Of a DNA stretch of 34,503 bases, positions 25,778 through 34,138 are shown piece after piece. Under the pieces are notes generated by a model. The model ran no database searches. It worked only from the letters and a program-made list of their open reading frames with translations, and was not told the origin of the DNA. Position 1 is the stretch's first letter. Each line of letters starts with the position of its first letter. Origin of the DNA: an uncultured Nitrospira sp. (GTDB lineage Bacteria > Nitrospirota > Nitrospiria > Nitrospirales > Nitrospiraceae); assembly GCA_902500785.1 (NCBI GenBank), contig CABVRW010000041.1:1-34503 (forward strand). The letters run 5' to 3'. The position numbers were made by a program, and so were the translations under genes.

Positions 25778-26209
25778 ATGAGCAAAGCCCTCAAAGAAAT
25801 GGACGTGCTTCGCCAGCACCTGGCCAAGCACCAATTGAAATTGACTCGTCAACGAGAGCTGATCCTGACGGCGTTTCTCCGGCAGGAGCACGTGACGGCA
25901 GAAACGATGTACCATCAGCTGGCGAAGAAAGATCCCCATTTGGGACTGGCCACCATTTATCGCACACTGAACCTCTTCTGCGAAGCCGGGATCGCCCAAG
26001 CGCGACACTTCGGCACCCAGACGCAATACGACAACATCTCGCACAAAGGCCATCACGATCATCTCATCTGTACCGGCTGTGGCACCATTGTGGAGTTCGA
26101 GAATTGCGAAATTGAACGGCTGCAGGAAGAAGTCGCGACAAAGAACGGCTTTGTGATCCAAACCCACCGACTGGAGCTCTACGGTCTCTGCGCCCGTTGC
26201 CGCCATTGA
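25778..26209 (+). CDS. fur: Fur family ferric uptake regulator
   Basis: This 143-aa repressor binds Fe(II) and then DNA. The N-terminal winged helix includes LKLTRQRELILTAFLRQEHVTAETMYHQLAKKDPHLGLATIYRTLNLFCEAGI, with the DNA-reading TIYRTLN helix. The metal-binding part has HKGHHDHLICTGCGTIVEFENCEIERL and the second Cys pair CARC at the C-terminus. These fit Fur or a close relative such as PerR or Zur. The iron-transport genes directly downstream favour Fur. No ribosome site is clear. I place the start at 25778 because the other ATG lies in the putative promoter. Confidence 0.9.
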   Translation: MSKALKEMDVLRQHLAKHQLKLTRQRELILTAFLRQEHVTAETMYHQLAKKDPHLGLATIYRTLNLFCEAGIAQARHFGTQTQYDNISHKGHHDHLICTGCGTIVEFENCEIERLQEEVATKNGFVIQTHRLELYGLCARCRH

Positions 26210-26238
26210 CGGACAGCATCCGCATCCAGTATCATCTT

Positions 26239-26257
26239 GAGACGGCTTATCAATTTC
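26239..26257 (+). promoter_or_regulatory. Weak Fur-box-like site before fbpA
   Basis: A 19-base window ending TTATCAATTTC matches 12 of 19 positions of the consensus GATAATGATAATCATTATC. It lies 47 bases before the fbpA ATG, between fur and the ferric transporter. Confidence 0.25.
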
Positions 26258-26304
26258 AACTAAGACGGCCCCGAGGGCTGTCCTCACACGTGGAGGCACG
26301 CCGC

Positions 26305-27336
26305 ATGGCTTCATTCTCACGCGCAATGATGGTCCTGACACTGGTCTTCGGAGCGCTGGCGCTCCCGCAATGGACTACCGGAAGCGCATCCGCCGCCGAC
26401 AAATTGGTCGTCTATTCGGGGCGCGCAGAACGGCTTATCAAGCCCGTCCTCGACGAGTTCCAGGCGAAGAGCGGCATCCAGATTGAGCTCTTGTCTTCGG
26501 GCACAACCGAGCTGGTCAACCGATTGCAAGCTGAAGGCGACCGTACCCCGGCCGATGTGTTTCTGACCAACGATGCCGGCAGCCTCGAACATGCCCGGGA
26601 ACTCAAACTCCTCAGGCCCATGAATATGCGCGAGGTCGAGCGGGCCATTCCCTCGCAATTCCGCGCAGCGGACAACAGCTGGATCGGACTCTCCGGCCGA
26701 TTCTGGATTGTCGCCTACAATACCAACCTCGTGAAGCCTGACCAGATCACATCGCTGTTCGACCTCGCTCAGCCGCAATGGAAAGACAAAATCGCCATTC
26801 CCAATTCCGGTAGCGAGTATCTCCAGGCCGGGGTATCGGTCATCAAGGCTACCTTCGGAGACGAACGGACGAAGCAATTTCTCCAGGGTCTCAAGACGAA
26901 TGCGGGGACGCAGGTGTATCAGAAGAGCTCGCAGATCGTAGAGGCCGTCGCCAAAGGTCAGGTCGCCGCAGGCATTGTGAATCACTACTACATCTCCCGC
27001 CACCTCGCCACGCAACCGACCGCCCCGATCGCGGCCGTCATGACCGACCAACAGGAGGGCGGCATGGGCGCCATCATGAATGTGACCGGAATCGGAGTCA
27101 CCCGCGCGTCCAAGCACGTCGACAACGCCAAGCTCCTGATTGAATTCCTGGTTGCCCAGGCGGGACAAAAAATGTTCGCGGATCTGGACAAAGAATACCC
27201 CCTGCACCCGGAGGTCAAAGCCGATCCAACACTCATCGACCGGCGGACCTTCCGTGCGGCACAGGTCCCACTGGCCCGGCTCGCCGAATTGCGGGAAGCC
27301 ACACTGACACTGATCGAGCAGGTCGGCCTTCGCTGA
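26305..27336 (+). CDS. fbpA: Ferric iron ABC transporter substrate-binding protein
   Basis: This 343-aa periplasmic protein is of the FbpA/FutA type, which carries ferric iron to the inner-membrane transporter. A signal peptide of about 32 residues ends near SASAADK. The mature protein starts KLVVYSGRAERLIKP and contains LSSGTTELVNRLQAEG, DVFLTNDAGSLEHARE and SGRFWIVAYNTN. The iron-binding tyrosine pair is Y228-Y229 in IVNHYYISRH. TGGAGG about 8 bases before the ATG at 26305 fixes the start against a longer frame that overlaps fur. It is the first gene of the fbpABC-type transporter. Confidence 0.92.
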   Translation: MASFSRAMMVLTLVFGALALPQWTTGSASAADKLVVYSGRAERLIKPVLDEFQAKSGIQIELLSSGTTELVNRLQAEGDRTPADVFLTNDAGSLEHARELKLLRPMNMREVERAIPSQFRAADNSWIGLSGRFWIVAYNTNLVKPDQITSLFDLAQPQWKDKIAIPNSGSEYLQAGVSVIKATFGDERTKQFLQGLKTNAGTQVYQKSSQIVEAVAKGQVAAGIVNHYYISRHLATQPTAPIAAVMTDQQEGGMGAIMNVTGIGVTRASKHVDNAKLLIEFLVAQAGQKMFADLDKEYPLHPEVKADPTLIDRRTFRAAQVPLARLAELREATLTLIEQVGLR

Positions 27337-27349
27337 CCGCCTGTACCGC

Positions 27350-28954
27350 ATGTTGACCGCCACGAGAGTCCACTCCCCCTCCTCATTACAATGGATCAGC
27401 CTGCTTACCGCAGCGTTTCTGGTCCTTCCCACCGGCTATATCATCTATGTAGCGCTCACCGCGGCGCCGAGCGTATGGGGCCGCCTCTGGTCGACTCGCA
27501 TCCCTGAACTGCTCGGAAACACCCTTTCGCTGGCGACGGGCGTGGCCCTGACAACCCTCGTACTCGGCGTGTCCCTGGCTTGGATCACGGTTCGATACGA
27601 ATTTCCTGGTCGCCGGATCTGGGAATGGGCGCTCGCCTTACCCCTCGCGATGCCCACCTACGTGCTGGCCTATGTCTATGCCCACCTCCTGGGAATGGGC
27701 GGCCCCGCTGAACAATGGTGGCAGACGCTCATGGGACCGGACGCGCGGTTGCTCTCTCCCCATAGCTTTATCGGCGTGACGCTCATCATGGCTCTCGATA
27801 CGTTTCCGTTCGTGTACCTCCTGGTTCGAGGGGCGCTGTTGAATCTCAACATCTCATTTGAAGAAGTAGCGCGCGTCTGCGGCGTCTCCCCGTGGGTCAC
27901 GCTCCGGCGGGTCACGCTCCCGCTCATCCGCCCCGCCATTGCCGCCGGGCTGGCACTCGTGATTTTGTATGTCATTTCGGATTTCGGCGCGGTCTCTCTG
28001 CTCCGCTACCAAACGCTCACCTATGCAGTCTATCAGCAGATGACCAGCCGCTATGACCATACCGCCGCCAGCATCCTGAGCGTGCTCCTGGTCGTAATGG
28101 CCATCGTCTTTCTCGTCACTGAGCGATGGTTTCGTCAGCGAAGCCGCTTCTATCAAACCTCCGGCCGATACCGACGGACGACTCGGCATCATGCAGGTCC
28201 CCTCGCGACCGCACTCATCTCCGGCTACGTGCTGCTGGTCTTCGGAGCCGCCTTCGGAATTCCGGCTGTGATGTTGATCCAATGGAGTATGGAGGCCGTT
28301 TCGCAAGGTGCGCTGGATGCACGTTTTTTCGGCTTCATCTGGAACAGCAGCTTTCTCTCTGCACTGGCAGCCAGCGGAGCCGTGATCATCGGCCTCCCGC
28401 TGGCCTATCTTGCCAGCCGTCGGCCTTCGCGGCTCAATATCGCCTGCCTCCAAGCCGCCTATGCCGGATACGCATTGCCAGGCCCGGTCGCCGCCCTCGC
28501 CGTCCTTGTACTCTTCACCCACTTCGCGCCGCTCTTGTATGGCACCGTAGTGGTGTTGCTCGTCGCCTACATTCTGCATTTCCTCCCGGTGGGCCTGCAG
28601 TCGATGGAGCCAGCCCTCCAGCAAATCACTCCCAACGTGGAGGAAGTGGCGCGCACCTTGGGCTGCACGACCCGTCAGACGCTTCGGCGCGTCACCCTCC
28701 CGCTCATTCGCAACGGTTTTATCGCCGCGTGGGTCTTGATATTCCTCCAGACGATGAAGGAGCTTCCGGCCACGTTGCTGCTGCGGCCGGTCGGATTTGA
28801 TACACTGGCCATTCGCGTATGGCTCGAAGCCAGCGAGGAGTATTATCGGCTGGCGGCACCCGCCGCATTGCTGATTGTCTTCATCAGTCTCCCGGCGCTG
28901 CTCCTGCTGGTATCCAAGGATTGGCGCGGTCGTGATCAAGAGGTTGCCGGGTGA
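27350..28954 (+). CDS. fbpB: Ferric iron ABC transporter permease
   Basis: This 534-aa inner-membrane permease has two homologous halves of about six helices each, the FbpB/FutB arrangement. Each half carries an EAA-type coupling motif: EEVARVCGVSPWVTLRRVTLPLIRPAIAA and EEVARTLGCTTRQTLRRVTLPLIRNGFIA. These contact the ATP-binding subunit. The gene lies 13 bases after fbpA and overlaps the ATPase gene by 4 bases (GTGA), consistent with translational coupling. The substrate is inferred from FbpA. Confidence 0.93.
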   Translation: MLTATRVHSPSSLQWISLLTAAFLVLPTGYIIYVALTAAPSVWGRLWSTRIPELLGNTLSLATGVALTTLVLGVSLAWITVRYEFPGRRIWEWALALPLAMPTYVLAYVYAHLLGMGGPAEQWWQTLMGPDARLLSPHSFIGVTLIMALDTFPFVYLLVRGALLNLNISFEEVARVCGVSPWVTLRRVTLPLIRPAIAAGLALVILYVISDFGAVSLLRYQTLTYAVYQQMTSRYDHTAASILSVLLVVMAIVFLVTERWFRQRSRFYQTSGRYRRTTRHHAGPLATALISGYVLLVFGAAFGIPAVMLIQWSMEAVSQGALDARFFGFIWNSSFLSALAASGAVIIGLPLAYLASRRPSRLNIACLQAAYAGYALPGPVAALAVLVLFTHFAPLLYGTVVVLLVAYILHFLPVGLQSMEPALQQITPNVEEVARTLGCTTRQTLRRVTLPLIRNGFIAAWVLIFLQTMKELPATLLLRPVGFDTLAIRVWLEASEEYYRLAAPAALLIVFISLPALLLLVSKDWRGRDQEVAG

Positions 28955-30129
28955 ATCCCCTGAACGGCTCAGACATACACGAGCGAGAGGCCAAAACTGT
29001 GGTCACGGCACCTGACACCATGGACATCACAGCCGCGCGTACGCCCGTGCTTGAACTACGCGACGTCTCCTGCGCCTATGAGCGGAATCGGCCGGCTGTC
29101 GAACACATTACCTTGACGGTCCATCAGGGCGAAATTCTTTGCCTTCTAGGCCCATCCGGATGCGGGAAAACCACCATTCTTCGGGCGATTGCGGGATTTG
29201 AACGGGTGATCGCCGGGAGTATCGCCCTGTCCGGACAACTCGTTTCTTCGAACGACGTGATGGTGCCGACGGAGCAGCGGCGCATCGGCATGGTGTTTCA
29301 GGAGTACGCGCTGTTTCCTCATCTACGCGTCGAGAAAAATATTGCCTTTGGTCTCAGCCACCTCGCTCGCACACAGCAGAACGCGATCGTGGATGATCTT
29401 CTCGCCCTCACAGGGTTGCGTGGACTGGAACACCGTTACCCACATGAACTCTCCGGGGGCCAACAGCAACGTGTGGCGCTCGCCCGCGCCCTGGCTCTGC
29501 GTCCGGTGCTGTTACTCCTCGACGAACCGTTCAGCAATCTCGATCCCGATATGGCCAGCCGTATGCGACAGGACCTTCACGCCCTACTGCGGCAAACCAA
29601 GACCACGGCCATTCTTGTCACTCACGACCACGACGAGGCCTTTTCGATGGCCGACCACGTGGCGGTCCTAAACCGGGGGCGGCTGGAACAATTCGACACT
29701 CCCGAAGCGATTTACCACGTCCCCACGACCCCCTTTGTGGCTGACTTCGTCGGACAGGCGGACTTCATTTCCGGAATCGTCGCTCATGATCTGGTGACCA
29801 CCGAAATCGGTGACTTCCCCAATACCCAGCATCTCGCTACCGGGACCAACGTCGTCGTGATGATTCGCCCCGATGACATTCATATCGTTCCGACCAAGGG
29901 CGCAAATGCCCACATTTTGGCACGGCAATTCAAAGGATCTGAAAACGTGTACACGATCCAGCTCCCTTCCGGACAGATCGTACATAGCAGCGAATCATCT
30001 CTGAGCATCTATCAGGTCGGAACGGCAATCGCCTTGCGAGTGGTGGCGACTCACACCGTCTTATTTCCGCAACCACCCGAACCACCGGCACAGAAGGATC
30101 CAGGGCGCGGCGATGCCTCACCTCCGTAA
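28951..30129 (+). CDS. fbpC: Ferric iron ABC transporter ATP-binding protein
   Basis: This 392-aa cytoplasmic ATPase drives the ferric transporter. It has Walker A GPSGCGKTT (67-75), signature LSGGQQQR (167-174), Walker B LLLLDEP (187-193) and an H-loop LVTHDHDEAF near residue 220. A TOBE-type C-terminal domain starts near residue 275 (DFVGQADFISG) and is followed by a Pro-rich tail. The start is GTG overlapping the permease stop. An ATG at 29023 would shorten an N-terminal extension that is unusually long (about 30 residues) but has no good ribosome site. It ends 89 bases before exbB. Confidence 0.93.
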   Translation: MNPLNGSDIHEREAKTVVTAPDTMDITAARTPVLELRDVSCAYERNRPAVEHITLTVHQGEILCLLGPSGCGKTTILRAIAGFERVIAGSIALSGQLVSSNDVMVPTEQRRIGMVFQEYALFPHLRVEKNIAFGLSHLARTQQNAIVDDLLALTGLRGLEHRYPHELSGGQQQRVALARALALRPVLLLLDEPFSNLDPDMASRMRQDLHALLRQTKTTAILVTHDHDEAFSMADHVAVLNRGRLEQFDTPEAIYHVPTTPFVADFVGQADFISGIVAHDLVTTEIGDFPNTQHLATGTNVVVMIRPDDIHIVPTKGANAHILARQFKGSENVYTIQLPSGQIVHSSESSLSIYQVGTAIALRVVATHTVLFPQPPEPPAQKDPGRGDASPP

Positions 30130-30218
30130 TGCCGGGGTGCATTTAGAGCTGCATACCTGAGATGAAAATGGGGGTTCCCCCTGCAGAGAACCAACAGTGA
30201 GAGGCGGAGGATCGACGA

Positions 30219-30650
30219 ATGGACCTGCTGAAGAATGCGGTAGAATATGGAATCATTGGACTGCTGATCGCCTTGAGCGTTTGGTCGGTGGCGGTCGCGG
30301 TCGAGCGGTGGCTCTACTATCGGCGTGTGGACCTGTCGCAATTCACGGACATTCAAACCTTTGAAATGGCGCTGACCAAACGCCTCGTCGTCATCGGCAC
30401 GGTCGCCGCCAATGCCCCGTATATCGGACTCTTGGGCACCGTGCTCGGGATTATGATGACCTTTCATACCATGGGAACGTCCGGCACCATGGCCGTCAAT
30501 ACCATCATGATCGGTCTTAGTCTGGCCCTGAAAGCGACGGCCGTCGGTTTGCTCGTCGCCATTCCCTGCGTCGTGATGAATAATATTCTTCGTCGGCGCG
30601 TTACCGAACTCCTGACGACCTATAAGGTGCAACATGGAACGCGAGGTTAA
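30219..30650 (+). CDS. exbB: ExbB-type proton channel subunit
   Basis: This 143-aa inner-membrane protein is a short ExbB of the MotA/TolQ/ExbB family. It has three transmembrane helices: residues 12-28 (GLLIALSVWSVAVAVER), about 60-80 (NAPYIGLLGTVLGIMMTF) and 95-118 (MIGLSLALKATAVGLLVAIPCVV). The second is the proton-path region. It lacks the large cytoplasmic loop and the N-terminal extension of E. coli ExbB. GGCGGAGG lies about 8 bases before the ATG. With exbD and tonB it should energise TonB-dependent outer-membrane transport. Confidence 0.9.
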   Translation: MDLLKNAVEYGIIGLLIALSVWSVAVAVERWLYYRRVDLSQFTDIQTFEMALTKRLVVIGTVAANAPYIGLLGTVLGIMMTFHTMGTSGTMAVNTIMIGLSLALKATAVGLLVAIPCVVMNNILRRRVTELLTTYKVQHGTRG

Positions 30651-31008
30651 TCAAATCAACGTCATCCCGTTGGTGGACGTGATGCTTGTGTTGCTCGTCA
30701 TCGTTCTGACCACCGCGACCTTCATCAGCACCGGCCAGATTCCCGTGAACCTCGCCAAGGCTAAAGAGGCAGGAGATCACAAAGATGTCCCCGTCGTGGT
30801 CACGCTGACCGCGAGCGGCGAGCTGTTCCTCAACGACCGCCCCGTTCCACCGGACGGGCTGAAGACGGTGATGCTGGCTCATCCTCGCGAATCACTGGTA
30901 GTCGTGCGAGCCGACAAAGTCACGTTACTGGAACGGTTTGTCTCAGTGGTGGACGAAATACGCGGCCTGGGATTTCAGTCCGTAAGTCTGGAGGTCGTGC
31001 GGCTGTGA
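30634..31008 (+). CDS. exbD: ExbD-type energiser protein
   Basis: This 124-aa protein has one N-terminal transmembrane helix (about 10-30) with the conserved IPLVDVMLVLLVI segment, whose Asp carries protons. A periplasmic domain follows (VPVVVTLTASGELFLND and later VVVRADKVTLLERFVSVVDEIRGLG). The length fits ExbD/TolR proteins. The ATG overlaps the end of exbB by 17 bases and the stop overlaps the start of tonB by 4 bases, implying tight coupling. Confidence 0.92.
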   Translation: MEREVNQINVIPLVDVMLVLLVIVLTTATFISTGQIPVNLAKAKEAGDHKDVPVVVTLTASGELFLNDRPVPPDGLKTVMLAHPRESLVVVRADKVTLLERFVSVVDEIRGLGFQSVSLEVVRL

Positions 31009-31970
31009 CCGCCCGCCAGCCCGACATGTCTGAGCCGTTCATCCGACTACACGCCGGCGGATGGATCATCTCGCTCTGCCTGCACGGCAGCGCCATCGTC
31101 TTAGCCGGATTCTTTGTCGCCAGGATCGGCTTGGCACCTCCGTCCTCTACATTTCATTGGGATGTCACGGTTATCGGCTCTCACCCTCCAGCGCCGACGA
31201 CCTCACCTTCACCCAGCGCTCAGGCGATTACTTCAAAGATCGCCCGCCCTGCGCAACGCAGCGCTTCCGCAGCGTCAACGCGCCCCAGACCTTCGCCAGC
31301 ACCGCTCCCGGCTGAGGTGGCAACCACCTCAGCCTCCATGACGGCGGACGATCACCACCCTGTCGAGCCAGCCTTTACTCCGCACAGCCAAGTGCTCCAA
31401 CAGCCCCTTGAACCTACGCGTACAGTTCCTGCTTCCGAACCACAGGAAGCGAAGCAGGAAACACAGACGCCACGGCGTGCGACCGCAGCTCAGGAAGAAT
31501 CCTCCCCTGCCGCTCCTTCGCCTTCCCAGACAGCGGTTTCTCCCCTTGCAGAAGTGCCTCTCGCCTCGGAATCTTCATCGCCGATAGGCAGCACACAACA
31601 CCTCCTGGAGCAACCCGCCGCTCCCGCTCAAACGGCATCGCTGGCCCCATCGACCAACGGGACTCAGATGGCTCGAAAACCGGATTACGGCTGGCTCACG
31701 GGGCCGCTGTTGCAGCGCATTGACGCGCTCAAACAATATCCCGTTTCGGCGAGGCTTCATCGCTTGGAAGGTCGGGTAGTCGTACGGATCGTGATCCAAG
31801 AAGATGGGCAAATTGTGTCAGCCGCGATTACAAAAAGTTCCGGGCATAATGTCCTCGATCAGGCCGCGCTGGAGACGCTTCGGCAAGCTTCTCCCATCGC
31901 CTTATCACAGCCGCTCGATAAGTCCTCAGTCACGATGCAGATCCCCCTCGGTTATTATCTGGACCGATAA
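31005..31970 (+). CDS. tonB: TonB energy transducer
   Basis: This 321-aa protein links the inner-membrane ExbBD motor to outer-membrane receptors. It has one transmembrane anchor (about 19-42), a long Pro/Ser/Thr/Gln-rich periplasmic spacer (about 50-235) and a C-terminal TonB domain (about 240-321). The latter contains YPVSARLHRLEGRVVVRIVI, then SSGHNVLDQAALETLRQASP. The GTG start overlaps the exbD stop; an ATG at 31026 is an alternative start. The outer-membrane receptor partner is not in the window. It converges with the lipoprotein gene at 31978. Confidence 0.9.
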   Translation: MTARQPDMSEPFIRLHAGGWIISLCLHGSAIVLAGFFVARIGLAPPSSTFHWDVTVIGSHPPAPTTSPSPSAQAITSKIARPAQRSASAASTRPRPSPAPLPAEVATTSASMTADDHHPVEPAFTPHSQVLQQPLEPTRTVPASEPQEAKQETQTPRRATAAQEESSPAAPSPSQTAVSPLAEVPLASESSSPIGSTQHLLEQPAAPAQTASLAPSTNGTQMARKPDYGWLTGPLLQRIDALKQYPVSARLHRLEGRVVVRIVIQEDGQIVSAAITKSSGHNVLDQAALETLRQASPIALSQPLDKSSVTMQIPLGYYLDR

Positions 31971-31977
31971 CAGGGGA

Positions 31978-32274
31978 TTATTCCTGGCAGGTTCGCTGTT
32001 CCCAACTTCTCAATATCGTCTCTTTGTCGAACGTCAGAAGATAGGCCCGGCAGACTTCTCCTCGCACTTGGCCACTGAAGCTAGCCGTCCCGCTACCACG
32101 TTCGAAATAAGTCCAGACCTCACCTCCGTGAGCGGAAGCCAGCACCTTGTGCGGTGATCCATAGCGTTTCCCGACCATCTCTTGCGTGGCCTCGTCCACC
32201 GCATCGTGAAAATACTTGCCTCCTCCACTGCAGGCGCTCAATATGAGGAGACTGAGCACTCCCCCTGCAACCAT
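31978..32274 (-). CDS. SmpA/OmlA-like small lipoprotein
   Basis: This 98-aa lipoprotein has a signal with lipobox LILSAC (Cys at 15) when started at the ATG 32274. The mature part contains KRYGSPHKVLASAHGGEVWTYFERG, resembling the G-x-P...GEVWTY pattern of SmpA/OmlA/BamE-like proteins. That fold is inference. Longer frames reach 32400 and overlap apbE, but the lipoprotein signal is only well placed from 32274. It follows apbE on the same strand with 58 bases between. Confidence 0.65.
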   Translation of the reverse strand: MVAGGVLSLLILSACSGGGKYFHDAVDEATQEMVGKRYGSPHKVLASAHGGEVWTYFERGSGTASFSGQVRGEVCRAYLLTFDKETILRSWEQRTCQE

Positions 32275-32332
32275 GCCTTCTCGCCACCATCCGAGAACCC
32301 AGTCGAAACCGTGGCGTCTGCCGCCGGCTGAA

Positions 32333-33364
32333 TCACTCAGAACGATCATTGCCCCGTACCTTCCCTTTGAGATATGAAGAAATCCAGACTTTACCATCAC
32401 GATCCACGATCACGGCGCCCACTCCCGGTAGCCGATCGACCAGAGCGAGGCCCCGCTCACGCCCCATCACGAAAATGCCTGTATCTAATCCATCCGCCGT
32501 CATCCCATCAGGAGCCACAACCGTCACACTCTGGCAGTCACGTGCCGGCCGCAAAGTTGCGGGATCAAGAATATGGTGGTATCGCACTCCGTCTCGCTCA
32601 AAATATCGCTCATAGTCTCCCGCAGTTGAAATCGCCTCGTCCTGAAGATCGACATAGGCCAATACAGTACCCTCGCGCCTCGGATGCCGGATGCCAAAGG
32701 GGAATTTCTTCTCGCCCGGAAGCTGGCCAAAAGTCCTGATATCACCCGATAATGCCACGACTCCCGCAGTGGCTCCAGCCTTCTGCATCGCTGCGACAGC
32801 CAAATCCGCGGCAAAACCCTTGCCGATCCCTCCAACATCCACCCGCATGCCAGGCTTGCCCAAGTAAACCGTTTGTGATGACGTATTGAGCTCAAGAGCC
32901 GTCAGATCCGTCAAGGAGCGGATTGCCTCCAGTTCCCGATCCGACGGGACCTGCTCCCGATCCAACACACTCCAGGCCTCAACGGCCGGACCGACGAGAA
33001 TATTAAAACCGCCTTCCGTCAACCGAGCCATCTCAACCGAATCCTGAAGGACCTTCATAGTATCGCGACTGACCGGGATGGCCTCCCTACCGGCTAGGTC
33101 ATTCACATGCGAGAGTTCGCTGGTCGAGATCCAGGTGCTCAACAATTCCTCCAAGCGATGGATCTCTTGAAATCCTGCGGAGGCCGCCTCCTGCGCCTTC
33201 TGACGATCCTGCGCCACAGACGTAATGGTCACCAACGTCCCCATCTGCATCTGCGTACGCTTTATCACTGCCGGGGAGGACAAGCCTCCGATGCCGGCGC
33301 ATCCCGCTCCTAAGAGGAGGACGAGGAACACACTATTCGCCATAACGACACGCATGATTCGCAC
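32333..33364 (-). CDS. apbE: ApbE-type FMN transferase (lipoprotein)
   Basis: ApbE attaches FMN covalently to threonine residues of exported flavoproteins. This 343-aa protein starts at GTG 33364, where TAGGAG lies 7 bases upstream, and has a lipobox LLGAGC. Recognisable blocks are QMGTLVTITSV, MRVDVGGIGKGFAADLAV, VALSGDIRTFGQ, YHHILDPATLRPARDCQSVTVV and DGMTADGLDTGIFVMG. The last is the FMN-binding and Mg-binding region. Longer frames reach 33757 through the upstream gene and are not credible. It is the middle gene of a three-gene minus-strand run of envelope proteins. No substrate flavoprotein is visible. Confidence 0.92.
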   Translation of the reverse strand: MRIMRVVMANSVFLVLLLGAGCAGIGGLSSPAVIKRTQMQMGTLVTITSVAQDRQKAQEAASAGFQEIHRLEELLSTWISTSELSHVNDLAGREAIPVSRDTMKVLQDSVEMARLTEGGFNILVGPAVEAWSVLDREQVPSDRELEAIRSLTDLTALELNTSSQTVYLGKPGMRVDVGGIGKGFAADLAVAAMQKAGATAGVVALSGDIRTFGQLPGEKKFPFGIRHPRREGTVLAYVDLQDEAISTAGDYERYFERDGVRYHHILDPATLRPARDCQSVTVVAPDGMTADGLDTGIFVMGRERGLALVDRLPGVGAVIVDRDGKVWISSYLKGKVRGNDRSE

Positions 33365-33374
33365 GAAAAGACTC

Positions 33375-34001
33375 CTACCAATTATGACGCTGAAAATACT
33401 TCTGGACTCGAGGATAAGGTGATACTTCATAGAGCCGAGTCGCTGTTTCTGCGGGGGACGGAATGACCGTCGCCAGGGGTGTCGTTGCGAGGGCTGGATA
33501 CTGTTCTCGAATCGTGCGTTCAGCCTGTAGTCGGGTGGCGTTTTCATCAACCATTGATACGAGCACCATACGTCCATATCGTGGTGAATCAACGCCGAAA
33601 CGCCAGTCCCCGACATAGGCGACAGGATTATGTCCCACCGTAAAGGTGGAGGATAGCTGAGCGATCGATAAGAAAGGTCCTTCGTGAATTTGCACCCGCG
33701 TGACGTCGTACTCTCCTGCGGGAAGAAAAAAGGCAAAGACCTTATCTTCCTCCTCAATCATCACACGATATCGCCGGCCGGTCTGGCGTTGCATGAGCTC
33801 CATCTGGCGCACTTCCGGCTTAAACCGTCGCCCACGATCCCCGCTGATAACTGACATGGCGCGCCCTACGATAAGAACCGTCGAAGGCACTTCTACACTA
33901 GCGACAGTCGAAACCTCGTGGATACACCCTGAAGGACCACCAAGCCAAACTGCCAACGTCATTGCCGAGAACCAGATGGGCATGAGCATATGTGACATCA
34001 T
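33375..34001 (-). CDS. Putative lipoprotein of unknown function
   Basis: This exported protein is about 208 aa. The signal region MPIWFSAMTLAVWLGGPSGC has a hydrophobic core and a weak lipobox (Pro at -3). The mature part has DKVFAFFLPAGEYDVTRVQIHEG and FTVGHNPVAYVGDWRFGVD, a beta-rich pattern that recalls DUF2846-like surface proteins; this is an impression only. The ATG at 34001 or the one at 33989 could be the start. A perfect TATAAT reads on this strand at 34013-34008, just before them. It precedes apbE by 10 bases and is likely in the same operon. Confidence 0.6.
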   Translation of the reverse strand: MMSHMLMPIWFSAMTLAVWLGGPSGCIHEVSTVASVEVPSTVLIVGRAMSVISGDRGRRFKPEVRQMELMQRQTGRRYRVMIEEEDKVFAFFLPAGEYDVTRVQIHEGPFLSIAQLSSTFTVGHNPVAYVGDWRFGVDSPRYGRMVLVSMVDENATRLQAERTIREQYPALATTPLATVIPSPAETATRLYEVSPYPRVQKYFQRHNW

Positions 34002-34069
34002 GAACTGATTATAGGGAACCCGATACAGGAATGCACTCGGCAGTATCTCAAACAATACTCACAAGGGAC

Positions 34070-34099
34070 TTGACATTCTTAGCGCCATCGAGATATTAA
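34070..34099 (+). promoter_or_regulatory. Candidate promoter of the Com-like gene
   Basis: TTGACA (34070-34075) is a perfect -35 hexamer. TATTAA (34094-34099) is 18 bases downstream and GATATT (34092-34097) is 16 bases downstream; either could be the -10. Transcription would start near 34105 and run toward 34139. Confidence 0.5.
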
Positions 34100-34110
34100 T
34101 AATCGTTCTC
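34092..34110. promoter_or_regulatory. Fur box
   Basis: GATATTAATAATCGTTCTC matches 15 of 19 positions of the Fur box consensus GATAATGATAATCATTATC. It overlaps the candidate -10 of the promoter at 34070-34099 and sits about 90 bases from the minus-strand start at 34001. Fur would repress when iron is sufficient. Confidence 0.65.
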
Positions 34111-34138
34111 AATTTCATATTAAACAACGTTGGTCATA

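Noticed and set aside
26317-27432. A 371-codon minus-strand frame opposite fbpA.
   Set aside because: FbpA has a signal peptide, the iron tyrosine pair and a strong ribosome site; the antisense frame shows no recognisable features.
27854-28939. A 361-codon minus-strand frame opposite fbpB.
   Set aside because: It is the antisense of a hydrophobic permease, which yields charged Gln/Glu/Arg-rich sequence; no family resemblance.
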